Under the pieces are notes generated by a model. It was not told where the DNA came from, did no database searches, and saw nothing but the letters and a program-made list of their open reading frames with translations. The position numbers and the translations under genes were made by a program. From positions 1-10,751 of the forward strand of contig CALIMO010000017.1 of NCBI GenBank assembly GCA_938045655.1: a stretch of DNA of 10,751 nucleotides, in the 5' to 3' direction. Within the stretch, counting starts at the first letter, position 1. Each line of letters begins with the position of its first letter. Source of the DNA: an uncultured bacterium. GTDB lineage: Bacteria; Patescibacteriota; Saccharimonadia; Saccharimonadales; Saccharimonadaceae. Shown here piece by piece: positions 4,875 through 10,751 of this stretch.

Positions 4875-7800
4875 TAAATCCACCTATAGTTATCACCCAG
4901 AACGGAGATATCGTAGCGTTCAATTGAAGTTATTGTACCACCAGAAATTCTATCAGTATTCTTCTTATCTGCTTTATCGTGACCTATTAAAGATATTCTA
5001 CCACTATCTATATCATAACCAACGTAATAACCCTCAACAATCTTATTTCCTGCATAAATCCGCACATAATCATTCGGATACAACGAAAATTGCTTAACAA
5101 ATCCATTTTCTTCAGTCGCAAAAATCTTACCATTTTCATCGCGAAGTTTATTAAAATCAGCTTTTTCTGCCGCACTTCGCCCATTTGGCGTTGGTAAAAT
5201 TTCAACTTTTTTAGCATTCAATAAATGCGTATAAATTGGCGAAAAATAGTATTCAAACTCACCCTTATAATTTTTGCGTTTAGATACATCTAACCGGATT
5301 GTGTCACCATTATTGACAAAAGCCTTACCTTTATTAATCAAGAAGCCACTTTTCGAATTTTGCGTGTCATAAACCTTGATTGAGCGCACAATGTTGCCCC
5401 GACCACCATTTTTTGTTGGTTTATAAACTGGGTTGCTTGGGTCGCCAAAAGCTTTTTCTGGTTTATTATCAAATTCCTTTAATCGCGCCTCTAATACCTC
5501 ATATAGAACTGGATCTGTTTCACTAACTGGTGATTTTTTAAGTATTTCTAATCTTACTTTTGTCAATCGGATTCGTTGCTTCCGTGCTATATCCGGCTTT
5601 CCTTTCGAATTCACATATCCTTCAACAATTTTTGGTGAACGAATCGTTTCTTCATTAATATTGCCTTTTCCTGAGCGTTTTGGCATTCTTGAAACAAAAA
5701 TAGGCGTCGTCTTGTTTAGAAATTCTTCATCATAATTTTCAAGACCAATTAATTCATTACGAAGTTCCATTGGCGATTCATAATGAGCAGTTCTTTTTCG
5801 AACTTCTTTTCCAAAATCTTTCCACGGCTCAATATCTTCAAAAGTTTGTTCGAAATCTGCTCGACTATAAATTTCACCCGTTATTTTATCAATAACTTCA
5901 TCTTCCGCCGAATATTTAAAGAGTTCAAAATATTTGTTCAAGCGTGAAATTTTTTGAATAACACTTTGGTTGATTGCAGCGATTATGCAGGCATCCGTAG
6001 CGTGATGAAGGTTGCTTTCTTCGCGGTCTTTTGAGCCCACACGCCAAATACGGCGCAAATAAGAAGTTATTGAACCATTCGGCACAATCACTCGCTGAGC
6101 TGGATTTTCATTCTCAAATTTAGCAAATTTCAAATTCTTACGAAGATATTGGCTTAAGAACTTCGAAATATATCGCGTATCATTTAACGCACGACTATTC
6201 CAATCTTCTTTTGGTGGAACTTTCGCAAGCAATCGTTCTTTCTTTCGAAAAGGAAGATTCATTGAATTTATGCGTGCCTCAAAATCAGCCCATCGGCTTT
6301 CATTAGCACCCCAAGCTTCGAAAGGTGTTAAATTACCTTTTTGGCGGTTTTCTTCAGTGAAAACTAAAACTTTATTCATTAAGCTGTCATTTCCGCAGCG
6401 AGAAAATGGAATAATGTGGTCAATTTCGGCATAATGCTCATTGGAAAATAGATTCTCTATAACAAAATCTTCTCCAGAATAAGCGCATTTCCAATTTTGT
6501 TGTTCATAAAGTTTAAATTTGGTAATTTGTAGGCCGGTTGGTGAAGGAACATTAAACTCGTTTTTAAGTTGCTCTTTAATGCTTTCATTATAACTGGCAT
6601 TTTCATCTTGAGCTTTTTTAATTTTCTTACGTTCTTTGAAATTTTTAGCTAAATCACCCGCAGCTTCAATTTTAATTTGATATGGTGCGCCGTATTCTCT
6701 AATAATGGCGTTTACAACCTTAATAGTCTGCGAAACCGCTCGTTTAACAACAGGATTTGTAATTTGAGCTGATTCTCCTTTCGAAAGGGGCGGAAGCTTG
6801 TTTTTATCCCCAGAAAGCTGTTGTTTTGTATCATAGCCTGCATTTTTTAACGCATCAGAGTATATATTACCTTTCAATAAAAATGGCAAGATTTTTCTAA
6901 GCGCCTTAAATGACAAATGGCCAAAACCACTAACATTAATCATCATCAATGCTTCAACTGCATCTTCACTTAAATTAAGCTTCGAGATCTCTTTTCGCAA
7001 ATTTTCATCATCTTTATTGCATGAAAGAATTTCGCCAAGTTCATCTAGCATTCTATAATTATTGTCACAAACTTTTTGCCAATCTTCTGGAGTGTTTGAA
7101 AGAGCAGCTTTAACCTTATAATAAAAAGAAAGTTCACCGAATTTATTTTCTTCACCATTATTTTTGCTATCTTTTTTAATCTCGCCACGAATCATATTTG
7201 CTGGAAAGCTAAAGTTTTCTTCTTTTTTATAACCCAAAACTTCACGGATGTGTTGATATTTTAGAACTTTAATGTCCTTAGCTTTTTCAATAACTTTTGA
7301 AATTTCTTCTTCCGTTAGACCGCGCTCCTTGTTGTTTATTACAACCCTTAAGTGCGCTAAGTTTTCTGCCAAACGAAATATCTCAAAACTATAACTCGCT
7401 TTTGGCGCACGAAATTCAGATTTCTCGAAACTACATTTTCCGCGCATTTTCATAATTAATTCACTAGTCATAAATGGACGTTGTGAAAAAATTCCGTTAA
7501 AATTGCCCTCTTTTTCATTTCCAAAAAGGAGAAAATTAATCTTTTCATCTGAAAGATTCAAGCCGAATTCTTTTTGAATTCTTAAAATAAGTTTCGCTTC
7601 ATCTTCGAAATTTGCCCGCACGAAAGAATTGCTGTAATCTTCAGCTTTATTTCTTTTATGAGCTATAAATTTTTCATTCGAATTTAATGCGCTAGCAACA
7701 GTTTTATATTCTTTGAGTAACTTCTCGTTTTTTGAAATCGCTGAAAGAACTTTCGAATTTTCCTTATCGTTTTCTTCGGCAGATTTTCGATTGCTTTTAT

Positions 7801-8179
7801 ATCCACGGCGTTTAGCAATGTGATATAAACCAACAAAGAGTTCATCGTTCGAGATCTTCTCATTCAACGCCTTTTCTCGAATTTTATATGGATCAAGTTT
7901 ATTTTCTGGCTTTAAAAGCTCTTCAATTTGTTCTTTAGTTAATAGATTATTATCTCTGAAGAATCTTTTAATAAAATTTAACCGCTGACGACGACGTTTT
8001 AGCCTTCTTCTTGCTGAGCGAGCCGTCCGACGGGTTTCGGATAGACTTTTACCGTCTTTTGGGTTTTCTGGTTTTTCGAAAATCCGAACGCCAACTTTTT
8101 CGATTCTTTTGTTATCTTCATCGATTATAGCCCAACCAATTGAGGTCGTACCTATATCTAAACCTATTGAGTACTTCAT
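4874..8179 (-). CDS. cas9: CRISPR effector nuclease Cas9, type II-C, 1101 residues
   Basis: Cas9 uses the crRNA:tracrRNA pair to bind and cut invading DNA, one strand with each nuclease. Domains in order: RuvC-I at the N-terminus (IGLDIGTTSIGWA, D8); the arginine-rich bridge helix at about 50-72; the helical recognition lobe to about 480; RuvC-II (KIEAAGD, E505); HNH at about 560-625 with EIDHIIPFSR (D587, H588) and N611; RuvC-III with HHATDA (H726, D729); and a C-terminal wedge/PAM-interacting region from about 880. All catalytic residues are present, so it should be an active cutter. The length is typical of II-C, close to the 1082 residues of Neisseria Cas9. The start at 8179 gives the standard MKYSIGLDIG opening. 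Upstream AGGA is only two bases from the ATG, too close for a ribosome site; the promoter geometry suggests a leaderless mRNA. Its stop overlaps the cas1 start. The PAM cannot be read from sequence. Confidence 0.98.
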   Translation of the reverse strand: MKYSIGLDIGTTSIGWAIIDEDNKRIEKVGVRIFEKPENPKDGKSLSETRRTARSARRRLKRRRQRLNFIKRFFRDNNLLTKEQIEELLKPENKLDPYKIREKALNEKISNDELFVGLYHIAKRRGYKSNRKSAEENDKENSKVLSAISKNEKLLKEYKTVASALNSNEKFIAHKRNKAEDYSNSFVRANFEDEAKLILRIQKEFGLNLSDEKINFLLFGNEKEGNFNGIFSQRPFMTSELIMKMRGKCSFEKSEFRAPKASYSFEIFRLAENLAHLRVVINNKERGLTEEEISKVIEKAKDIKVLKYQHIREVLGYKKEENFSFPANMIRGEIKKDSKNNGEENKFGELSFYYKVKAALSNTPEDWQKVCDNNYRMLDELGEILSCNKDDENLRKEISKLNLSEDAVEALMMINVSGFGHLSFKALRKILPFLLKGNIYSDALKNAGYDTKQQLSGDKNKLPPLSKGESAQITNPVVKRAVSQTIKVVNAIIREYGAPYQIKIEAAGDLAKNFKERKKIKKAQDENASYNESIKEQLKNEFNVPSPTGLQITKFKLYEQQNWKCAYSGEDFVIENLFSNEHYAEIDHIIPFSRCGNDSLMNKVLVFTEENRQKGNLTPFEAWGANESRWADFEARINSMNLPFRKKERLLAKVPPKEDWNSRALNDTRYISKFLSQYLRKNLKFAKFENENPAQRVIVPNGSITSYLRRIWRVGSKDREESNLHHATDACIIAAINQSVIQKISRLNKYFELFKYSAEDEVIDKITGEIYSRADFEQTFEDIEPWKDFGKEVRKRTAHYESPMELRNELIGLENYDEEFLNKTTPIFVSRMPKRSGKGNINEETIRSPKIVEGYVNSKGKPDIARKQRIRLTKVRLEILKKSPVSETDPVLYEVLEARLKEFDNKPEKAFGDPSNPVYKPTKNGGRGNIVRSIKVYDTQNSKSGFLINKGKAFVNNGDTIRLDVSKRKNYKGEFEYYFSPIYTHLLNAKKVEILPTPNGRSAAEKADFNKLRDENGKIFATEENGFVKQFSLYPNDYVRIYAGNKIVEGYYVGYDIDSGRISLIGHDKADKKNTDRISGGTITSIERYDISVLGDNYRWI

Positions 8180-8185
8180 AATCCT

Positions 8186-8214
8186 ATTATAAGATAATAA
8201 GCTTTTTTATTCAA
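8186..8214 (-). promoter_or_regulatory. cas9 promoter with leaderless geometry
   Basis: On the minus strand TTGAAT (8214-8209) and a perfect TATAAT (8191-8186) are 17 bases apart, and six bases separate the -10 from the cas9 ATG. Transcription should therefore start at or within a base of the start codon. It lies just after the tracrRNA terminal hairpin, so cas9 may also receive read-through from the tracrRNA promoter. Confidence 0.65.
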
Positions 8215-8382
8215 TATAAAGATAATCCACCCTTAAGGATGGATTAGAGCTTTGCCTTAGGTTCAATAATAGAACTCTCAACCGTAGCTACACAGTCCGA
8301 AACTGCTGCCCTTAGTTGCTAAGATTATTATAGAAACCTAACGATTTAGAATATGACACAATCCTTACTTAAGGGACTGTAC
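8215..8382 (-). ncRNA. tracrRNA
   Basis: This RNA pairs with the repeat part of each crRNA and holds it in Cas9. The anti-repeat is 8362-8327, matching the array repeat at 29 of 36 positions; positions 8-10 of the repeat face an internal bulge, as in other crRNA:tracrRNA duplexes, and two differences become G-U pairs. Those two differences also turn the TATAAT of the repeat into CACAAT, removing the embedded promoter. After the anti-repeat come short hairpins: CTTAG/CTAAG (8323-8311), CAGTT/GACTG (8305-8293) and GTTC/GAAC (8275-8261), then a terminal 10-base-pair stem with a TTAA loop (8246-8223) and a weak U-rich tail. The predicted 5' end is about 8382 and the 3' end about 8215, near 168 bases; both ends are inferred. 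It precedes cas9 on the same strand. Confidence 0.88.
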
Positions 8383-8388
8383 TCATAC

Positions 8389-8417
8389 AGTATACATCTA
8401 AATAAAATTATTGTCAA
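8389..8417 (-). promoter_or_regulatory. tracrRNA promoter, near-consensus
   Basis: A perfect TTGACA (8417-8412) and TATACT (8394-8389) with a 17-base spacer are read on the minus strand. This is the best promoter in the window and predicts +1 near 8382, about 20 bases before the anti-repeat. It starts only four bases after the U-run of the division-operon terminator. Confidence 0.85.
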
Positions 8418-8420
8418 TAC

Positions 8421-8452
8421 AAAAAACACGCTATTTTTTTTAGCTTAGCGCG
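8421..8452 (-). terminator. Intrinsic terminator of the ftsA-ftsZ-nrdR-thioredoxin operon
   Basis: The minus-strand RNA forms CGCGCUA (8452-8446) with UAGCGUG (8433-8427), seven pairs including one G-U, around a 12-base A-rich loop, followed by six U (8426-8421). The 5' arm uses the last coding bases of the thioredoxin-fold gene, whose stop codon lies at 8445-8447. It separates the division operon from the tracrRNA unit. Confidence 0.85.
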
Positions 8453-8705
8453 CATAGTATGCAACTTCATCAATTAACGGCAAAGGTCGCCCGCGCCAAA
8501 TCTGTAAAAGTCGGCCATCATCAGCGATTGCTAAGGTTGTTGGATATTCAACAATATCATAAGCTTGCAAGAAAAATTGATTTCTACCATCATCTGGGTT
8601 TATTTGCTCAATTTTGAGCCCAGTTTGCCTTTCAAAATCATCAATATATTCTCGAACTTCACGGCCATGATCGCTAGCATCTCTATAGACTACTACAATT
8701 CTCAT
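8445..8705 (-). CDS. Small thioredoxin-fold protein without redox cysteines
   Basis: The 86-residue product looks like a minimal thioredoxin or glutaredoxin fold: a first strand RIVVVY, a helix, a second strand (LKIEQIN), and the cis-proline region VEYPTTLAIADDGRLLQIWRG with Pro55. The active-site CxxC expected just after strand one is replaced by DASDH (residues 9-13), and the protein has no cysteine at all. It therefore cannot act as a dithiol reductase and may be a structural or binding protein. The start at 8705 overlaps the nrdR stop by 23 bases, so translation is probably coupled. NrdR controls ribonucleotide reductase and thioredoxins feed electrons to that enzyme, so the pairing is suggestive, but the lost cysteines argue against simple electron donation. 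The fold call comes from pattern only. Confidence 0.7.
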   Translation of the reverse strand: MRIVVVYRDASDHGREVREYIDDFERQTGLKIEQINPDDGRNQFFLQAYDIVEYPTTLAIADDGRLLQIWRGRPLPLIDEVAYYAR

Positions 8706-9138
8706 TTTCTTCTCTAACCTTCAATAAAATCTCTTCGAAATCTTCAACTGTTTCAAAACCATTAAAAACACTTGCGAAACGAATGTACGCAACTTTATTC
8801 ATCTCAAACAAGACCGAAAGAACCGTCTCACCAATCTGGTGCGAAGAAACTTTACTTGATTTTTGAAGAAGTTCATTCTCAACACGATTAATAATTTCTT
8901 CAACTTGAAGATCAGAAATAAACTTTCCAATTGAACGAATAATTGAGCTCTTAAGCTTTTCGCGGCTAAAATCCTCACGGCCACCGTGCGACTTCATCAC
9001 AACAATTCGTGGTTTTTCGATCCGCTCGTAGGTGGTGAAACGAGTGCCATCTGGCGCAACTCGGCGACGGCGCACAGATTGGCCATCAACCGACATTCTA
9101 CTTTCCAAAACTTTTGTTTCGTCAAGTTTAAATTCCAT
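8683..9138 (-). CDS. nrdR: NrdR-type ribonucleotide reductase regulator lacking the zinc-ribbon cysteines
   Basis: NrdR represses ribonucleotide reductase genes when its ATP-cone binds ATP/dATP. The product is 151 residues, the usual length. The N-terminal DNA-binding part keeps the family core (VLESRMSVDGQSVRRRR, then RFTTYERIEKPRIVV). The ATP-cone covers about 45-130, with FSREKLKSSIIRSIGK and VAYIRFASVFNGFETVEDF all recognisable. The odd point is the zinc ribbon: family members start M-x-C-P-x-C and have a second C-x-x-C after RRRR, but here those places read MEFKLD and VAPDG, so all four metal ligands are gone. The only cysteine is C148. The start at 9138 shares its A with the ftsZ stop (TAATG) with AAGGAAG just upstream. 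No NrdR-box pair was found in the window. The family call is firm from the ATP-cone; DNA binding by the usual mechanism is uncertain. Confidence 0.9.
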   Translation of the reverse strand: MEFKLDETKVLESRMSVDGQSVRRRRVAPDGTRFTTYERIEKPRIVVMKSHGGREDFSREKLKSSIIRSIGKFISDLQVEEIINRVENELLQKSSKVSSHQIGETVLSVLFEMNKVAYIRFASVFNGFETVEDFEEILLKVREENENCSSL

Positions 9139-10361
9139 TAATCTTCCTTTTTATTACGTTTTCGGCGTCGCAAAAATGCAGGAATATCGCTCTCATCCTT
9201 TTCTTCTTCATCTTGAGCCCAGATATTTTTAGTTTCAATATCACTAGCAAAATCTTCGGCTGAAGTTTTTTCTTCATTATTTAATTCCATATCAATTGCG
9301 TTCGAAATTGTATGGTTGATTTCTTGCACTTCAGTATGTTCATCTTCAAGATTAAAAGTTTTCGAAACAGCACTTTCGAGCGAATTTATTACGGGTTCAT
9401 TATAATCACGATCAAAACCAGTTGCAACAACTGTGATAATCAATTCATCTTCAAGCTCAGGTTTAAGTGTTGCACCAAAAATGATATTTGCATCTGGGGC
9501 AACAGCACCAGTAATAATCTCAGCCGCCTCTTGAATCTCGCTCATACTCATATCATAACCACCAGCAACATTGAATAGAACACCGCGCGCGCCATCAATA
9601 GAAACCTCAATCATTGGGCTTTCAATAGCTTGTTCGGCAGCCTTTTGAGCACGATTATCACCACTAGCACGGCCAATTCCCATCAAAGCAGAACCAGCAT
9701 TGCTCATAATTGACTTAACATCTGCGAAGTCAAGGTTGATCAAGCCATGCTCAGTAATAAGCTCGGAAATACCCTGAACACCTTGTCGAAGAACATCGTC
9801 AGCAATTTTAAAAGTTTCAAGAAGTGGCAAATTCCTGTCAACAGTTTGAAGAAGACGATCATTTGGAATCGTTATTAAAGTATCAACCGCAGCAGCAAGC
9901 TTTTCAATTGCCCAATCAGCATTAGTTTTGCGTTTTGCGCCTTCGAAAGTAAATGGACGTGTTGCAACGCCGATAACTAAAATTCCCATTTCACGAGCAA
10001 TTTCAGCCACAACGTGACCGGCACCAGAACCAGTTCCGCCACCGGCACCAATGGCGATAAATACCATATCGGCGCCATCAAGAGCCTCGCGAATTTCTTC
10101 TCGAGATTCAAGAGCAGCACTTTCACCAACAATCGGGTCAGCACCAGCGCCTAAACCATTTGTAGTTTCACGGCCAAGGTGGATTTTCTTATCGGCCTTT
10201 GATTTATATAAAGCTTGAGCATCTGTATTCATTGCAATAAACTCGATATTGCTCAAACCAACATCTTTCATTCGATTAACGGCGCTTCCACCGGCACCAC
10301 CGATACCTACAACTTTAATTTTAGCAAAAGTTTGAACTTCATTTGGCATAATTTCTGGCAT
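9138..10361 (-). CDS. ftsZ: Cell division GTPase FtsZ
   Basis: FtsZ is the tubulin-like GTPase that forms the division ring at midcell. The product is 407 residues. The GTP-binding domain starts with [17 protein letters not shown], the tubulin signature GAGGGTGSG is at 105-113, and the T7 catalytic loop NLDFAD is at 209-214. An acidic linker at about 335-390 leads to the C-terminal peptide [11 protein letters not shown] (392-402), the docking site for FtsA, so all expected parts are present. The ATG at 10361 has AAGGAG a few bases upstream. The gene begins 33 bases after ftsA, and that gap holds its own extended -10 promoter, so ftsZ can be read with ftsA or alone. Its stop overlaps the nrdR start. 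Confidence 0.98.
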   Translation of the reverse strand: MPEIMPNEVQTFAKIKVVGIGGAGGSAVNRMKDVGLSNIEFIAMNTDAQALYKSKADKKIHLGRETTNGLGAGADPIVGESAALESREEIREALDGADMVFIAIGAGGGTGSGAGHVVAEIAREMGILVIGVATRPFTFEGAKRKTNADWAIEKLAAAVDTLITIPNDRLLQTVDRNLPLLETFKIADDVLRQGVQGISELITEHGLINLDFADVKSIMSNAGSALMGIGRASGDNRAQKAAEQAIESPMIEVSIDGARGVLFNVAGGYDMSMSEIQEAAEIITGAVAPDANIIFGATLKPELEDELIITVVATGFDRDYNEPVINSLESAVSKTFNLEDEHTEVQEINHTISNAIDMELNNEEKTSAEDFASDIETKNIWAQDEEEKDESDIPAFLRRRKRNKKED

Positions 10362-10383
10362 TTTCTCTCCTTAATCTACTCCC

Positions 10384-10392
10384 ATTATATCA
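10384..10392 (-). promoter_or_regulatory. Internal ftsZ promoter (extended -10)
   Basis: TG-A-TATAAT is read on the minus strand between the ftsA stop and ftsZ, giving a predicted +1 near 10377 and a 5' leader of about 15 bases that just includes the AAGGAG ribosome site. The -35 position is weak (TTCAAG at 17 bases). The same nine-base extended -10 is found at the end of every CRISPR repeat in the window. Confidence 0.6.
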
Positions 10393-10394
10393 CT

Positions 10395-10751
10395 TTATTG
10401 TTTTTTCTTGAATAATTTTGCAAAAAATCCAATTTTCGCTGATTCTTCATCTCTATAACTATTATATCTCGAAGTATTATCACGCATTTCAATCAATAAA
10501 CCGACTACAGCAGAATACTCGAGCGCTTTAACCTTTTCAGAAACCGTATTGTCAATTCCATTTTTACTAATCTGTACTGCAAGCTGAAGATATTTTTTCG
10601 CAAATGTATCAATTCCTTTAAGAGCCGCTCCGCCCCCAGTTAGTACAGCGCCGCCAGGTAATTGATTCTCAAGGCCAGACTTTCGAAGAACCTTTCGAAC
10701 CTCCTCAAAAATTTCTTCAACTCTCGCCTCAATAATTTCATCAATTTCTTG
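10395..10751 (-). CDS. ftsA: Cell division protein FtsA, C-terminal 118 residues (gene enters from the right edge)
   Basis: FtsA is the actin-like protein that ties FtsZ filaments to the membrane. I translated the minus strand from 10751; the frame is open to a TAA at 10395. The fragment holds the actin-fold phosphate/adenosine motif GGAVLTGGGAALKGI, an ALEYSAVVGLL helix, a polar linker, and a C-terminal amphipathic helix (KIGFFAKLFKKKQ), the usual membrane-targeting sequence of FtsA. Its position directly upstream of ftsZ, with a 33-base gap, supports the call. The N-terminal ATPase subdomains and the 1C domain lie outside the window. Confidence 0.92.
   Translation of the reverse strand, partial: QEIDEIIEARVEEIFEEVRKVLRKSGLENQLPGGAVLTGGGAALKGIDTFAKKYLQLAVQISKNGIDNTVSEKVKALEYSAVVGLLIEMRDNTSRYNSYRDEESAKIGFFAKLFKKKQ

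Noticed and set aside
4861..5735. Plus-strand open frames inside cas9 and cas1
   Set aside because: They are shadows of well-supported minus-strand genes, with no ribosome sites or recognisable domains.

Overview
The window looks like part of a Patescibacteria (CPR) chromosome, most likely a Saccharibacteria relative. The DNA is AT-rich and tightly packed. Genes overlap at TAATG or ATGA junctions, TGA is read as stop (against the Absconditabacteria/Gracilibacteria code), and the division and nucleotide-metabolism genes are divergent in a CPR-like way. The lineage call is inference. Every protein gene seen is on the minus strand.

Layout, left to right. (1) 1-1203 is the 5' two-fifths or so of ileS. 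(2) 1200-1646 is a three-helix membrane protein joined to ileS by an ATGA overlap. (3) 1647-1899 is their leader, with a strong promoter and a T-box-like riboswitch carrying an isoleucine AUC specifier. (4) 1911-2278 has no gene; it holds inverted repeats and, at 2172-2206, an unexpected degenerate copy of the CRISPR repeat. (5) 2279-2855 holds two small membrane proteins of unknown function. (6) 2896-3590 is a CRISPR array with 11 identical 36-bp repeats and 10 spacers. (7) 3596-3629 is a terminator usable in both directions. (8) 3631-8179 is cas2, cas1 and cas9, a minimal type II-C operon transcribed cas9-cas1-cas2. (9) 8215-8417 holds the tracrRNA and its promoter. (10) 8421-10751 is the division cluster ftsA (partial), ftsZ, nrdR and a thioredoxin-fold gene, closed by a good intrinsic terminator.

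The CRISPR system appears complete and intact: Cas9 keeps its RuvC and HNH residues, Cas1 and Cas2 keep their active-site residues, and the tracrRNA anti-repeat matches the array repeat at 29 of 36 positions. Each repeat ends in a perfect extended -10 box (TGATATAAT), so every spacer probably carries its own promoter, as in the Neisseria meningitidis II-C system. The array is read on the plus strand and converges on cas2.

The less expected points are: a second anti-repeat-like site about 690 bp outside the array; two promoters (cas9 and the array-side membrane gene) with identical spacing that predict leaderless mRNAs; the T-box leader ahead of a membrane protein-ileS pair; an NrdR with no zinc-ribbon cysteines; and a thioredoxin-fold partner with no cysteines at all.
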